Shown: positions 38,087-48,675, counted from the stretch's first letter. The stretch: DNA of 64,000 nucleotides from Lonepinella koalarum (GCF_004565475.1 NZ_SRHX01000007.1:1-64000); one strand, 5' to 3'. The notes: generated from the letters alone by a model not told the origin. A program made the numbers and translations.

Positions 38087-39325
38087 ATGTCAACGTATGA
38101 ACGTAATTACTTACTTGAACGATTTTTGAATTATGTTTCTTTTGATACGCAAGCTAAAATCGGTGCAAAGTATTCACCTAGCTCACCGGGTCAATTGAAA
38201 TTAGCTAAATATTTAGCACAAGAATTACAAGCATTGGGGCTAAAAGAGATTAATCTTTCACCAAATGGCATTTTAACCGCTTATTTACCAAGTAATGTGA
38301 TGAATGCACCTACTATCGGTTTAATTGCACATTTAGATACATCACCAGATTGTAGTGGCAAAAATGTCAATCCCGAAGTGATTGTAAATTATCGTGGGGG
38401 AGATATTGCCTTAGGTTTAGGGGAACAATTTATTAGTCCAGTGATGTTCCCTTTTATGCATCAGTTAATTGGCAAAACATTGATTGTGACGGATGGCACA
38501 ACCTTATTAGGGGCAGATAATAAATCTGGCATTGCGGAAATTATGACCGCACTTTCTATACTAAAAAACAGCGAACAAGCCCACTGTAATATTCGTGTCG
38601 CGTTTACGCCAGATGAAGAAATCGGCTTAGGAATGCAATTTTTCCAGATAGATAAATTTCCTTGTGACTGGGCATATACCATTGATGGTGGAGCCGTAGG
38701 TGAACTGGAATATGAAAACTTTAATGCGGGTGGTGCCACGGTGACAATTTTTGGCAACGGCATTCATCCCGGTTATGCTAAAGATAAAATGATTAATGCG
38801 TTAACCTTAGCTTGTGAGTTTCAACAACTATTACCTACTGATGAGGTACCAGAAAAAACCGCCGATAAACAAGGCTTTTTCCATTTAAATCGTTTCGTGG
38901 GTGATATTAATAAAGTGGAACTGCATTATTTAATTAGAGATTTTGATAGTGACAACTTTGAGCAACGTAAAACGTTCTTAATTAATGCGGTAGCGCAATT
39001 TAATCAACAAAAAGATCTGCATAAGCCGATTCAACTTGAGCTGCAAGATAGTTATAAAAATATGTATAACTGTATCCGTCAAGTACCACAATCTATTGCT
39101 TTGGCAGATCGAGCGATGCGTGAATGTGGCATTACACCAAATCATAAACCAATTCGTGGCGGGACTGATGGTGCTTGGTTAGCGGAGCAAGGATTGGCTT
39201 GTCCAAATATCTTCACCGGCGGTTATAATTTTCATAGTATTCATGAACTGATTAGTCTTGAAGGCATGGAAAGTGCGGTGCAAGTGATTTTGAAAATTGT
39301 GGAGTTAGCTGTAGAAAAAGATTAA
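38087..39325 (+). CDS. pepT: Peptidase T (tripeptide aminopeptidase)
   Basis: This 412-residue M20-family zinc aminopeptidase removes N-terminal residues from tripeptides in the cytoplasm. Metal ligands lie in AHLDTSPD, GADNKSG, PDEEIG, TIDGG and the C-terminal GGYNFHSIHE. It is divergent from potABCD, an arrangement also found in E. coli. AAGGAG precedes the ATG. Confidence 0.95.
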   Translation: MSTYERNYLLERFLNYVSFDTQAKIGAKYSPSSPGQLKLAKYLAQELQALGLKEINLSPNGILTAYLPSNVMNAPTIGLIAHLDTSPDCSGKNVNPEVIVNYRGGDIALGLGEQFISPVMFPFMHQLIGKTLIVTDGTTLLGADNKSGIAEIMTALSILKNSEQAHCNIRVAFTPDEEIGLGMQFFQIDKFPCDWAYTIDGGAVGELEYENFNAGGATVTIFGNGIHPGYAKDKMINALTLACEFQQLLPTDEVPEKTADKQGFFHLNRFVGDINKVELHYLIRDFDSDNFEQRKTFLINAVAQFNQQKDLHKPIQLELQDSYKNMYNCIRQVPQSIALADRAMRECGITPNHKPIRGGTDGAWLAEQGLACPNIFTGGYNFHSIHELISLEGMESAVQVILKIVELAVEKD

Positions 39326-39382
39326 AAAAATACCGCACTTTAAGCGACAGATCACAGAGAATCAATAAAGTGCGGTATTTTT
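39326..39382. terminator. Paired-uptake-signal terminator between pepT and cydC
   Basis: AAAAATACCGCACTTT (39326-39341) and AAAGTGCGGTATTTTT (39367-39382) are 16-bp perfect inverted arms, each with an exact uptake core. They serve the convergent pepT and cydC genes from both sides. Confidence 0.8.
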
Positions 39383-39387
39383 ATGCC

Positions 39388-41109
39388 TTAAATTCGTTGC
39401 ACTAAAGAATGAAAATATCCTTGCTGTTGGTATAATTCAGTATAATTTCCTTGTTCTACAAGTTCAGCATTATCAATCATTACAATATTATCAAATTGCT
39501 CAATAGCGGTTAACCGGTGGGTCACCATTATTAAGGTCTTATTTTGACAATGTTGTAAAATTAGTTTTAATACTTGACGTTCAGTTTCGCGATCTAAGCC
39601 CTCGGTGGGTTCATCTAATAATAAAATTGGTGCATCACTCAATAAAATTCTCGCCAAGCCTAAACGGCGTTGTTCACCGCCTGAAAGAGGGCGACCACCA
39701 TCACCTAACCATTGATCTAAACCTTGTTCTGCTAAGTTTGGTAAGCCAACTTGCGTCAACACATTCATTATTTTTTTATCAGAAAGAGGTGTTGTCGTGG
39801 CAAATTGCAAATTGTTACGTAAACTGTCACTGAAAATATGTACCCGTTGAGTTAAAAAGCAAATTTGTTGGCGTAGGGTGCTTTCACGGTAAGCGGAAAG
39901 CTGTTTGTCGCCGAAATGAATTTCGCCTAATATGGGGTCATAGTTTCTTACTAAAAGCTGTAACAGCGTAGATTTACCACTGCCAGTTTTGCCTAAAATC
40001 GCCACTTTTTGTTTGGGTTTAATCTGTAAATTCACCTGTTTTAAGGCAATATCTTGCCGTTCAGGATAACGAAAGCTGATATTTTTAAGATCAAATAAAA
40101 TATTGGAAAAATTCACCGCAGTTTCTGTTCCATCAAATTGTACCAGCGGTGCTTGGTCGATAATTTCGCTGACACGTTGAGCAGATGAAATCACTTGTCC
40201 GATATGCAAGAATGCTGCGCCTAACGGCATTAAAATCTCAAAAGAGGCTAATGCGGATAGGGTAAATAAGCCAATAAATGCAAGACGATATTCTTCAATA
40301 GCAAATTCAATGTTAGATGAAATCCATAAAGTCAACACCACTAATAAGCCATTGGCAAACATTAAAACGGAGGTGGAAAATCCGGATAAATTACTTTCAC
40401 GTTGTTGATAATTCTGCCATTGTTGTTCTGTTTGATTTAATTTTTGTTGCAGATTATCTTGCGCATTAAACAGCAATAATTCTGCTTGAGCTTGGATAAA
40501 TTCGACAAAGTGCATACGATATAGCGAGCGAGATTGGGTGAGTTTATTACCAAAAGTTAAACCTAAAAAATAAAATACCATTGGAATAATCAATAATAAA
40601 ATCAACAGGATTGCACCAATTAATAAGGCGAGTGAAAGATTAAATAAACTCAGTGCCAACGTCATCATGCCAATTACGGTAATGGCACTAATAAAAGGTG
40701 CAATTAAGCGTAAATACAGGCTATCAAGCGTATCCACATCTGCCACCAAACGGTTGAGTAAATCACTGTTACGATAACGATTTAATACCGCTGGGGAAAG
40801 TGGAATAATTTTGCTGAATACCTGAACACGTAATTTAGCCAAAATACGGAAAGTGGCATCGTGAGTCACAATTTTTTCAGCATAACGCATTGCGGTGCGA
40901 CCAATCGCTAAACCGCGTACACTTGATGATGGATAAAAATAGTTAAATAACGCTCCAGCCCCTGCAATGGCAGTAGCCGATAAAAACCAGCCTGATAGCG
41001 TGAGCAAGCCAATACTGCAAGCAAGCCCGCCAATCATCAACACCACACCTAAAAACAGCGGAAATTTTGCCTGTTTAAATAAGGGTAAAAAAGGAAGTAG
41101 TGAACGCAT
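39388..41109 (-). CDS. cydC: Glutathione/cysteine exporter subunit CydC
   Basis: This 573-residue half-ABC transporter has an N-terminal six-helix membrane domain and a C-terminal ATPase (GKTGSGKST, LSGGEQRRLGLARI, ILLLDEPTEGLD). CydDC exports cysteine and glutathione to the periplasm and is needed for cytochrome bd assembly. It lies 10 bp after cydD, in one operon. Confidence 0.95.
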   Translation of the reverse strand: MRSLLPFLPLFKQAKFPLFLGVVLMIGGLACSIGLLTLSGWFLSATAIAGAGALFNYFYPSSSVRGLAIGRTAMRYAEKIVTHDATFRILAKLRVQVFSKIIPLSPAVLNRYRNSDLLNRLVADVDTLDSLYLRLIAPFISAITVIGMMTLALSLFNLSLALLIGAILLILLLIIPMVFYFLGLTFGNKLTQSRSLYRMHFVEFIQAQAELLLFNAQDNLQQKLNQTEQQWQNYQQRESNLSGFSTSVLMFANGLLVVLTLWISSNIEFAIEEYRLAFIGLFTLSALASFEILMPLGAAFLHIGQVISSAQRVSEIIDQAPLVQFDGTETAVNFSNILFDLKNISFRYPERQDIALKQVNLQIKPKQKVAILGKTGSGKSTLLQLLVRNYDPILGEIHFGDKQLSAYRESTLRQQICFLTQRVHIFSDSLRNNLQFATTTPLSDKKIMNVLTQVGLPNLAEQGLDQWLGDGGRPLSGGEQRRLGLARILLSDAPILLLDEPTEGLDRETERQVLKLILQHCQNKTLIMVTHRLTAIEQFDNIVMIDNAELVEQGNYTELYQQQGYFHSLVQRI

Positions 41110-41119
41110 ATTTTCTCTC

Positions 41120-42889
41120 TTATTGTACGTCTTGATGACGTTGGGCTAAAAGTTCAGCAAAATAACCTTGCTGTTGCAACTGTTCGAAGTGTCCTTGTTG
41201 CACCAGTTGCCCCTGTTGCATCACCAAAATCTGATCACATTGCTTTAAATCTTCAATACGATGGGTGATCATCAAGGTGGTTTGGGCTTGATTAATTTGG
41301 GTTAATGCTGTCAACACTTGCGTTTCAGATTTAGCATCTAAGCTGGCTGTTGGTTCATCTAATAACAACAAATTACCTTGACGCAATAAGGCTCGAGCAA
41401 TCGCTAAGCGTTGGGCTTGTCCTACCGATATACCCACACCGCCATCTTTAATTTCTGCATTTAAGCCAATATGATGGGTAAATTCTTTGGCGTTAGCTTG
41501 GCTTAATGCTATATCAATTTGTTCGTCCGAGGCTTGAATATCACCGAGTAACAGATTTTCTTTAATCGTGCCTTGCAATAACAACGGATTTTGCCCGACC
41601 CATGCAATTTGTTTTCGCCATTGGGTAAGATCGGCTTGATTGAGTTCTATACCATTAATTTTTAGGCTACCTTGATAAGGCAAGAAACCGAGTAATACAT
41701 TGATTAATGAGGTTTTTCCTGCTCCGCTTTGTCCCACCAACGCTGTATGAGATTGTTTAGCTAAATGAAAATTAAGCGGTTGAGTGAGTGTTTTGCCTTG
41801 CGGTGACAAGACCACCAAATTTTCTGCCACAATTTCCACCGCACTTTGATTGGGAATGTGCTGGTCGTGATCAGGTTGTACCGTTTGATAGTCAGTTTCA
41901 ATAAATTCTGCAATAGCATCCGCTGCCCCAATAGCGGCGGCTCGGTCGTGATAATACACACCAAGATCACGTAACGGTTGATAAAATTCAGGGGCGAGAA
42001 TTAAACAGAAAAAGCCTGCAAATAGGGTAATTCCAGTGTTATCACTAAAACTGCCAAAGTCAATTTGTCCGAGATAACTAAAACCAAAATACACCGCAAC
42101 AATGGCAATGGAAATAGAGGTAAAAAATTCTAACACGGCAGACGATAAAAAGGCCATTTTTAACACATCCATGGTGCTAATGCGATAATCTTCAGTGGAT
42201 TTTTCAATATACTCGGTTTGTTCTTCTGCACGATTAAATAAGCGTAGCGTTTCTAGCCCACGTAAGCGGTCGAGAAATTGCCCGCTTAATTTGGCTAGGA
42301 TTGCCATATTTTGCTGATTTTTATCCGATGCTGCTAAACCGACTAAAATCATAAAAACAGGAATGAGTGGAGCGGTGAATAAGAGAATTAAACCAGCCAC
42401 CCAATTAAGCGGAAAAACAGCAATTAAAATAATAACGGGAACAATCGCTGACAGCATTTGTTGCGGTAAATAACGAGCATAAAAATTATGTAGATTTTCC
42501 ACTTGTTCCAACATTAAACTTGCCCAGCTACCAGCTGGCTTGCCATTAATTGTGGCTGGACCAACAGAATGGATTTTATCTAAAATTTGTTGACGAATAA
42601 TATTGCGTAATTGCCGACCACAGTTAAAGCCGATTCTTTCACGCAGATATAAGATCAATGCTCGCAATGCAAAACCAACAATCAAACCGATAAAATAGGG
42701 CAAGAGTTCCGATCGTGGCGTTTGTTGCATAATAAAATGATGCAAAAGACTCGCCAGCAACCAAGTTTGTCCCACTAAAATCAAAGATGATAAAGTTGCA
42801 AGTCCCACATTTAGGGTTAATAATTTTTTTATCGGTTTCTGTTGTTGTCGCAACCATTTAAACAGATATTTTTGACGTTGTTTTTCCAT
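41120..42889 (-). CDS. cydD: Glutathione/cysteine exporter subunit CydD
   Basis: This 589-residue partner of CydC has an N-terminal membrane domain and a C-terminal ATPase ([23 protein letters not shown] with a variant signature, LLLDEPTASLD). The variant SVGQ in place of LSGGQ is common in CydD. It is separated from trxB by 81 bp that holds a member of the palindromic repeat family. Confidence 0.95.
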   Translation of the reverse strand: MEKQRQKYLFKWLRQQQKPIKKLLTLNVGLATLSSLILVGQTWLLASLLHHFIMQQTPRSELLPYFIGLIVGFALRALILYLRERIGFNCGRQLRNIIRQQILDKIHSVGPATINGKPAGSWASLMLEQVENLHNFYARYLPQQMLSAIVPVIILIAVFPLNWVAGLILLFTAPLIPVFMILVGLAASDKNQQNMAILAKLSGQFLDRLRGLETLRLFNRAEEQTEYIEKSTEDYRISTMDVLKMAFLSSAVLEFFTSISIAIVAVYFGFSYLGQIDFGSFSDNTGITLFAGFFCLILAPEFYQPLRDLGVYYHDRAAAIGAADAIAEFIETDYQTVQPDHDQHIPNQSAVEIVAENLVVLSPQGKTLTQPLNFHLAKQSHTALVGQSGAGKTSLINVLLGFLPYQGSLKINGIELNQADLTQWRKQIAWVGQNPLLLQGTIKENLLLGDIQASDEQIDIALSQANAKEFTHHIGLNAEIKDGGVGISVGQAQRLAIARALLRQGNLLLLDEPTASLDAKSETQVLTALTQINQAQTTLMITHRIEDLKQCDQILVMQQGQLVQQGHFEQLQQQGYFAELLAQRHQDVQ

Positions 42890-42901
42890 TTTTTATAAAA
42901 T

Positions 42902-42935
42902 TTTAGGGGCGAACAAATGTTCGCCCGAAATTACT
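42902..42935. repeat. Palindromic repeat family, copy A (single arm)
   Basis: TAGGGGCGAACA.. begins at 42905. GGGCGAACA (42907-42915) pairs perfectly with TGTTCGCCC (42918-42926), followed by CGAAATTAC. The same CGAAAATTACGCTCCG linker follows the arm in copy B. The second arm is missing. It lies between cydD and trxB. Confidence 0.65.
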
Positions 42936-42970
42936 CAAAGTTTAAAGGTTGGATAAATCCACTTAACATA

Positions 42971-43939
<969 letters not shown>

Positions 43940-43970
43940 TTATAAAGCTTGTTCATTATAACAAATTTTT

Positions 43971-44819
43971 TTAATATAATAGCGAATAAATCAATCGGCG
44001 ATACTTATTAGCTATAGGATCACTGCCTAGTGCTGCAATAATTTCCAAAAATAGTCTTTTTACTTCCCCGTTTTCTGCACTCAAATCTTGTCGCAAAATG
44101 CTAAATAATAACTCTAATGCTTGTTCATTTCGGTTAGCCTGATGAAGTTGTACCGCTAATTTTAACGCAATATCAGGATGTGGATTCTGTGCATAATCTT
44201 GTTGTAATTGCTGGATTTCTGGCGTGTCGGCAGCTTTGATTAATAAATCAATTTGAGCTTGCAAGCCTTGCCAGCGACTATCACGATCTTGTAAGGGGAT
44301 TTTATTCAAAATCTCTTGTGCGGGTTCGGTTTTTTTCATGGTAATATAGGTTTCCGCATAGAGTAGGGCTATATCACTATTTTTTTGTTCTGATGCTTGC
44401 CATGCTTCTTTTAATAAGGGTAAGGCGGCTTCATAGTTTTCAGCCTGTAAGAAATCCAATGCCAAATTAAATTTAATTTCTTCTTCTTTGGGTAAAATCA
44501 AGGCTAAATGTTGTTCAAGTTGATCTTCTGGCAATGCTGTTTGGAAAGCATCTACTGCTTGTGCTTCTTTAAATAAATAAGTGGTTGGCAAGGCTTGAAT
44601 ACCAAATTGCATCACAACTTGTTGTTCTGTTTCACAGTTGACTTTAGCGAGTAAAAATTGCCCTTGGTATTTATCTGCATAACGGGTTAAAAGTGCGGTG
44701 AAATTTAACGAAGTTTCGTGGCTTGGAGCATAAAATACCAAAACTAATGGTGTTTGTTGGGAAAGTTGTAACGTTTCTGTAATATTTTGTTGATTAATTT
44801 CAATAATATAGTCTTGCAT
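43971..44819 (-). CDS. cnoX: CnoX/YbbN-like thioredoxin-fold co-chaperone
   Basis: This 282-residue cytoplasmic protein has an N-terminal thioredoxin-like domain and TPR-like helical repeats (from about residue 115), the layout and length of E. coli CnoX (YbbN). The usual active-site position reads APSHETS and has no CxxC, so it is not a thioredoxin reductase substrate in the classical sense. By homology it is a holdase that protects proteins during oxidative stress. It precedes trxB on the same strand. Confidence 0.8.
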   Translation of the reverse strand: MQDYIIEINQQNITETLQLSQQTPLVLVFYAPSHETSLNFTALLTRYADKYQGQFLLAKVNCETEQQVVMQFGIQALPTTYLFKEAQAVDAFQTALPEDQLEQHLALILPKEEEIKFNLALDFLQAENYEAALPLLKEAWQASEQKNSDIALLYAETYITMKKTEPAQEILNKIPLQDRDSRWQGLQAQIDLLIKAADTPEIQQLQQDYAQNPHPDIALKLAVQLHQANRNEQALELLFSILRQDLSAENGEVKRLFLEIIAALGSDPIANKYRRLIYSLLY

Positions 44820-44828
44820 ATTGTTTCC

Positions 44829-45608
44829 TTATAAAAAATTCCACGATAAATTTGACACTAAACGGCAATGATCACATTTAAAATAAAACACGTCTGCAAT
44901 GGGGGTATTTAACCGCCATTCACCACCACAACAGGGGCAACAACGTTGTTGTTCAGCACTCAAATTATCACCCCCGATACGGTAAAGATAATAGTAGGTT
45001 GGCACGCCTGAAACCTGTTCCACTTCTTGACATAATGCCCGACCGTGTTTACTTAAATGGCTATTAATATCTGAAATTTCAAGTAGGGCAGATTTTTCTA
45101 ATACTGAACCATTCATCTGCAACTGATCGCAGGCTTGCCAATCTTCCAACCATTTAATTAAATCAAGACTTAAGTGCGGTTGGTTTTGAGCGATTTTATA
45201 CAGTGGAATTGGGGCAAGATTATCGCCATTCACCACAGGTGAGCTAGAGCGTAAATAAGTGGTGTAAAGCACTTGCCATGTTGGATCGTTTTGGTTGGTT
45301 TGATCTGACATTAAATCGTCTGCCACAATCTGAAAACTTTGCAAAAAAACACCGCACTTTTGCAAATTTTCAAGGCAACGATTAACTTCGCTGTTGTTAT
45401 GTTCAGGTAATAGGCTATGTTGTTCAGGGCAAATAACTTTGAGCCCAAAGCCTTGCTGGTCTTCTTGTTCTGCTTGAAACACAGGAATTTCCCGCCCGAG
45501 AATTTGCCCGTTATACCGCCACTCGTCAATTAATTCACCCAGTAGAATAAATTGCTGTTGATGATATTCGGGTTGTTGGTTTTGTAAAAAGATGTCGATA
45601 AGGTACAT
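44829..45608 (-). CDS. DUF2310-type zinc-ribbon protein of unknown function
   Basis: This 259-residue protein ends in a zinc ribbon (CCPCCGGEW ... FKCDHCRLVS). It resembles the small DUF2310 family of zinc-ribbon proteins, suggested to bind nucleic acid, but its function is not known. It lies 9 bp upstream of cnoX and is probably co-transcribed with cnoX-trxB-cydDC. Two uptake cores lie within it. Confidence 0.65.
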   Translation of the reverse strand: MYLIDIFLQNQQPEYHQQQFILLGELIDEWRYNGQILGREIPVFQAEQEDQQGFGLKVICPEQHSLLPEHNNSEVNRCLENLQKCGVFLQSFQIVADDLMSDQTNQNDPTWQVLYTTYLRSSSPVVNGDNLAPIPLYKIAQNQPHLSLDLIKWLEDWQACDQLQMNGSVLEKSALLEISDINSHLSKHGRALCQEVEQVSGVPTYYYLYRIGGDNLSAEQQRCCPCCGGEWRLNTPIADVFYFKCDHCRLVSNLSWNFL

Positions 45609-45658
45609 TTTTGCTAAAAATTTAATTAAAATAGCGGTTATGTTACCTTAATTTGAGA

Positions 45659-45687
45659 TTGAGATCGAGAACAACAGTCCCTATAAT
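45659..45687 (+). promoter_or_regulatory. Promoter of the toxin-antitoxin pair
   Basis: TTGAGA (45659-45664), 17 bp, TATAAT (45682-45687), 34 bp upstream of the first ATG. Confidence 0.6.
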
Positions 45688-45721
45688 AAGTTATGTTGAT
45701 AAAACAACTAGGTAAACTAAA

Positions 45722-46015
45722 ATGAAACCTTCCGAAATTCTAAATCAAAACAGAACAAAAGTAAGACAAATTTTTTCCACTTATCCTAAATTAAAAAATT
45801 TAAGGGTATTTGGATCCGTTGCTCGTGGTGAAGATACAGAAAATAGTGATATTGATTTTTTAGTAGAAGTTTTACCTGGTTCAAGTTTGTTTGATATTGG
45901 GGGGTTATGCTCTGATTTACAAGAAGTGTTTGGTGAGAATTTTGATTTAATGGAAGAAAGTAGTTTACCTTTGAAATTTAAAGAAAAAGTATTACGAGAA
46001 GCGATTTCAGTATGA
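45722..46015 (+). CDS. mntA: MntA-like minimal nucleotidyltransferase antitoxin
   Basis: This 97-residue protein carries the nucleotidyltransferase motif GSVARGEDTENSDIDFLV (GSx10DxD type), with a further acidic residue in FDLMEE. In characterised MntA-HepT pairs, this protein neutralises the HEPN toxin by adding AMP groups to a tyrosine. The stop codon overlaps the start of the next gene (ATGA at 46012-46015). The symbol is by homology. Confidence 0.8.
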   Translation: MKPSEILNQNRTKVRQIFSTYPKLKNLRVFGSVARGEDTENSDIDFLVEVLPGSSLFDIGGLCSDLQEVFGENFDLMEESSLPLKFKEKVLREAISV

Positions 46016-46368
46016 ATAGATTATTGAGCTATATAAACGATTTGCAATGCTATGCGGAAGAAGCCTTGTTATTTATAGAGGGGATGACGGAAGCGGATTT
46101 TTTAAAAGATCGCAAAACACAGCAAGCAGTTACCCTTAATCTGATCACTTTAGGCGAAATTAGCACTACATTAAAACAAAAGGAACCTGATTTTTTGTTA
46201 TTGACAGATTTTATTCCATGGAAAGATATTGCAGGAATGCGACATAGGTTAGTTCATGGTTATAATGAAATTGATCCTTTGTTAGTATGGGAAACGTTAA
46301 ATCATCAAGTGCCAAAATTGCTTGAGCAGATTCCTAGACTAGTAGATTTGGTCAATCAAGGAAAATGA
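46012..46368 (+). CDS. hepT: HepT-like HEPN-domain RNase toxin
   Basis: This 118-residue all-helical HEPN (DUF86) protein has the RNase motif RHRLVHGY, which fits RX4HXY. The Arg and His are catalytic, and the Tyr is the residue AMPylated by the partner in studied systems. It is coupled to mntA by a 4-bp overlap. The pair lies between the zinc-ribbon protein and yqcC, close to a tRNA cluster. The motif looks intact, so an active toxin is plausible. Confidence 0.82.
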   Translation: MNRLLSYINDLQCYAEEALLFIEGMTEADFLKDRKTQQAVTLNLITLGEISTTLKQKEPDFLLLTDFIPWKDIAGMRHRLVHGYNEIDPLLVWETLNHQVPKLLEQIPRLVDLVNQGK

Positions 46369-46372
46369 ATAA

Positions 46373-46699
46373 ATGGCTCAACTCTTACATCACAAAACCA
46401 AAATCCATTTACGCAATTTACAAAAAATCCTACAAGAACTAGACCTATGGCAAACGGTGCCACCGTCTAAACAAGCCTTTGCCAGTCAAGAGCCTTTTGC
46501 CATTGACTATATGCAAGCTCACGAATGGTTACAGTGGATTTTTATCCCGAGAATGTGGGCGTTATTAGAAAGTGGGGCAGTGTTGCCGAGCAAAATTGCA
46601 ATTTCACCTTATGTGGAAGAAGCGTTAAAAGAGCAAGAGCGGTTAGGCGAATTGTTAAGACCGATCATTGAAATTGAAAAGCTGTTAAGCCAATGCTAG
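46373..46699 (+). CDS. yqcC: YqcC family protein (DUF446)
   Basis: This 108-residue cytoplasmic protein resembles YqcC (QPFAIDYMQAHEWLQWIFIPRMW-like core), a helical protein of unknown role usually found just upstream of truC, as here. It overlaps truC by 7 bp. Confidence 0.85.
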   Translation: MAQLLHHKTKIHLRNLQKILQELDLWQTVPPSKQAFASQEPFAIDYMQAHEWLQWIFIPRMWALLESGAVLPSKIAISPYVEEALKEQERLGELLRPIIEIEKLLSQC

Positions 46700-47403
46700 A
46701 AATCTTATATCAAGATGAATATTTAGTTGCCGTGAATAAACCTGCGGGAATGTTGGTACACCGCAGTTGGTTAGATAGGTATGAAACGCAGTTTGTGATG
46801 CAAACCTTGCGAGATCAAATTGGTCAACATGTTTTTCCGATTCATCGCTTGGATCGTCCTACGTCGGGTGTATTGTTATTCGCCTTAAATAGTGACATCG
46901 CCAATTTGATGTGTCAGCAATTTGAAAATAAAACCGTACAGAAAAGCTATTTAGCGGTGGTGCGTGGTTATTTAACAGGGGAAGAACGCATTGATTATCC
47001 ACTTAAAATTCAATTAGATAAAATTGCGGATAAATTTGCTCAAGAGAATAAAGAACCACAATCGGCAATCACGGATTATCAAGGCTTAAAAACGGTTGAA
47101 ATGCCTTATGCGGTAGGAAAATATCAAACGGCTCGTTATTCGTTGGTGCGTTTAACCCCACAAACAGGGCGAAAACATCAGTTACGCCGTCACATGAAGC
47201 ATGTTTTTCACCCAATTTTAGGTGATACCCAATATGGTGATTTACACCAAAATCGGGCGTTGGCAGAAAAAACAGGCGTCAGTCGGTTGATGTTACATGC
47301 TGAAAAACTTGAATTTAGTCACTCTGTCACAAATGAGTTAGTTCAGGTGAAAGCAGGGTTAGATGAACAATGGAAAACCCTGTTTGAAATATTTAAATGG
47401 TAA
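46693..47403 (+). CDS. truC: tRNA pseudouridine(65) synthase
   Basis: This 236-residue RluA-family pseudouridine synthase modifies U65 of tRNA. The catalytic Asp lies in HRLDRPTSG (about residues 51-59), and TGRKHQLRRHM lies in the C-terminal part. It is translationally coupled with yqcC. Confidence 0.92.
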   Translation: MLEILYQDEYLVAVNKPAGMLVHRSWLDRYETQFVMQTLRDQIGQHVFPIHRLDRPTSGVLLFALNSDIANLMCQQFENKTVQKSYLAVVRGYLTGEERIDYPLKIQLDKIADKFAQENKEPQSAITDYQGLKTVEMPYAVGKYQTARYSLVRLTPQTGRKHQLRRHMKHVFHPILGDTQYGDLHQNRALAEKTGVSRLMLHAEKLEFSHSVTNELVQVKAGLDEQWKTLFEIFKW

Positions 47404-47430
47404 TATGATGATGAATGAAAGGAGAAAAAG

Positions 47431-48081
47431 ATGAAACTTTATGTTTACGATCACTGCCCTTATTGTGTACGTGCCAGAATGATTTTTGGTTTTAAACAGC
47501 TTCCTGTTGAATTGGTTTATATTCAAAATGATGATGAAGCCACACCTGTAGGGTTAATTGGTAAAAAAGCCGTCCCTATTTTATTGAAAGATGATGGTTC
47601 TGCTATGCCAGAAAGTTTAGATATTGTGCGTTATGTGGATCAACATTATGGTGAAAAATGTTTGTCTGATCAGGTCCGCCCTGAATTAGAAACCATGATT
47701 AAGCAAATCGGTAGCTATTATAATCATCTTCTTTTGCCACGTTTTGTGCAGCTAGGTTTGCCAGAATATAAAACGCAAAGTGCATTAGACTATTTCGTTA
47801 ATAAGAAATCGGTATCTATCGGTGATTTTACTGAAAATTTGGCTCAAACGGAGCAATATTTAGCAAGATTACAGCAAGATTTGCCTATGCTTGAAACCTT
47901 GATTTTGGCGGGAGATAAAGCCAATGGTCAACAACTGTCTATTGAAGATATTATGCTGTTCCCGATGTTGCGTAATTTAACTTGTGTGAAAGGCGTGAAA
48001 TTCCCAAGCCGTATTGAAAATTATATTCATACCATGGCGAAATTAAGTGGAATTGATCTTTATTTTGATAGAGCAATTTAA
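47431..48081 (+). CDS. grxB: Glutaredoxin 2
   Basis: This 216-residue protein has a GST-like fold. The N-terminal thioredoxin domain carries CPYC (residues 9-12), followed by an all-alpha C-terminal domain. It reduces protein disulfides with glutathione. AAGGAG precedes the ATG. Confidence 0.93.
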   Translation: MKLYVYDHCPYCVRARMIFGFKQLPVELVYIQNDDEATPVGLIGKKAVPILLKDDGSAMPESLDIVRYVDQHYGEKCLSDQVRPELETMIKQIGSYYNHLLLPRFVQLGLPEYKTQSALDYFVNKKSVSIGDFTENLAQTEQYLARLQQDLPMLETLILAGDKANGQQLSIEDIMLFPMLRNLTCVKGVKFPSRIENYIHTMAKLSGIDLYFDRAI

Positions 48082-48146
48082 AAACCAGCAAAAAATACCG
48101 CACTTTTTTGATTTTCCTAGTAAAATTGGGCATAGTAGGCAAAATA

Positions 48147-48180
48147 GTTGCTAATGATTATTTTTTATTTCTTTAGCAAC
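48147..48180. terminator. Hairpin between grxB and tRNA-Cys
   Basis: GTTGCTAA (48147-48154) pairs with TTAGCAAC (48173-48180) across a T-rich loop. It probably terminates grxB and/or the tRNA transcript coming from the other strand. An uptake core lies just upstream at 48097. Confidence 0.5.
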
Positions 48181-48232
48181 ACTTTTGTCTATTAAGCCTT
48201 TATATAGCTTTTAATGATTTTACTTGAGTTAC

Positions 48233-48306
48233 TGGAGGTATGTCCCGGAGTCGAACCAAGCTACATGGATTTGCAATCCAGTGCATAACCGCTTTGCTAA
48301 CATACC
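48233..48306 (-). tRNA. tRNA-Cys (GCA)
   Basis: The minus strand reads GGTATGTTAGCAAAGCGG..., with anticodon loop TTGCAAA, GGTTCGACTCC in the T-arm, discriminator U and an encoded CCA. It is 74 nt long. Confidence 0.97.
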
Positions 48307-48348
48307 CTAGACAAGAATTATAATTGGTTGATTTCATTGAATAATTTA

Positions 48349-48435
48349 TGGTGCCCGAGGCCAGACTTGAACTGGCACGCCCCGAAAGGCGAGGGATTTT
48401 AAATCCCTTGCGTCTACCGATTCCGCCACTCGGGC
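48349..48435 (-). tRNA. tRNA-Leu (TAA)
   Basis: The minus strand reads GCCCGAGTGGCGGAATCGG..., with a long variable arm, anticodon stem-loop GGGATTTAAAATCCC and an encoded CCA. It is 87 nt long. Confidence 0.96.
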
Positions 48436-48466
48436 CAAACGCATTTCCTAACTGATTAGGTTAATT

Positions 48467-48542
<76 letters not shown>

Positions 48543-48576
48543 TTTGTCGTCAGCTTGTTGCTGTTAACGGAAGTGA

Positions 48577-48604
48577 ATTTTACGGATTTTCTGATCCTAG
48601 TCAA
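48577..48604 (-). promoter_or_regulatory. Promoter of the tRNA Gly-Leu-Cys operon
   Basis: On the minus strand TTGACT, 16 bp, TAAAAT (plus strand AGTCAA 48599-48604 and ATTTTA 48577-48582), about 35 bp before tRNA-Gly. Confidence 0.6.
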
Positions 48605-48675
48605 ATGTTATTTTCAATAATAAATTCAAGCGACTAATTTTAAGTCGATTTCTTGATTTTTTGTAAACAAGTTAA

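Noticed and set aside
45722-46368. A larger defence island around the MntA/HepT pair
   Set aside because: Flanking genes on both sides are ordinary (zinc-ribbon/cnoX/trxB and yqcC/truC/grxB). No integrase, restriction or CRISPR genes are seen.
48233-48306. tRNA with possible unusual anticodon
   Set aside because: After careful reverse-complementing, the loop is TTGCAAA, a normal GCA cysteine anticodon.
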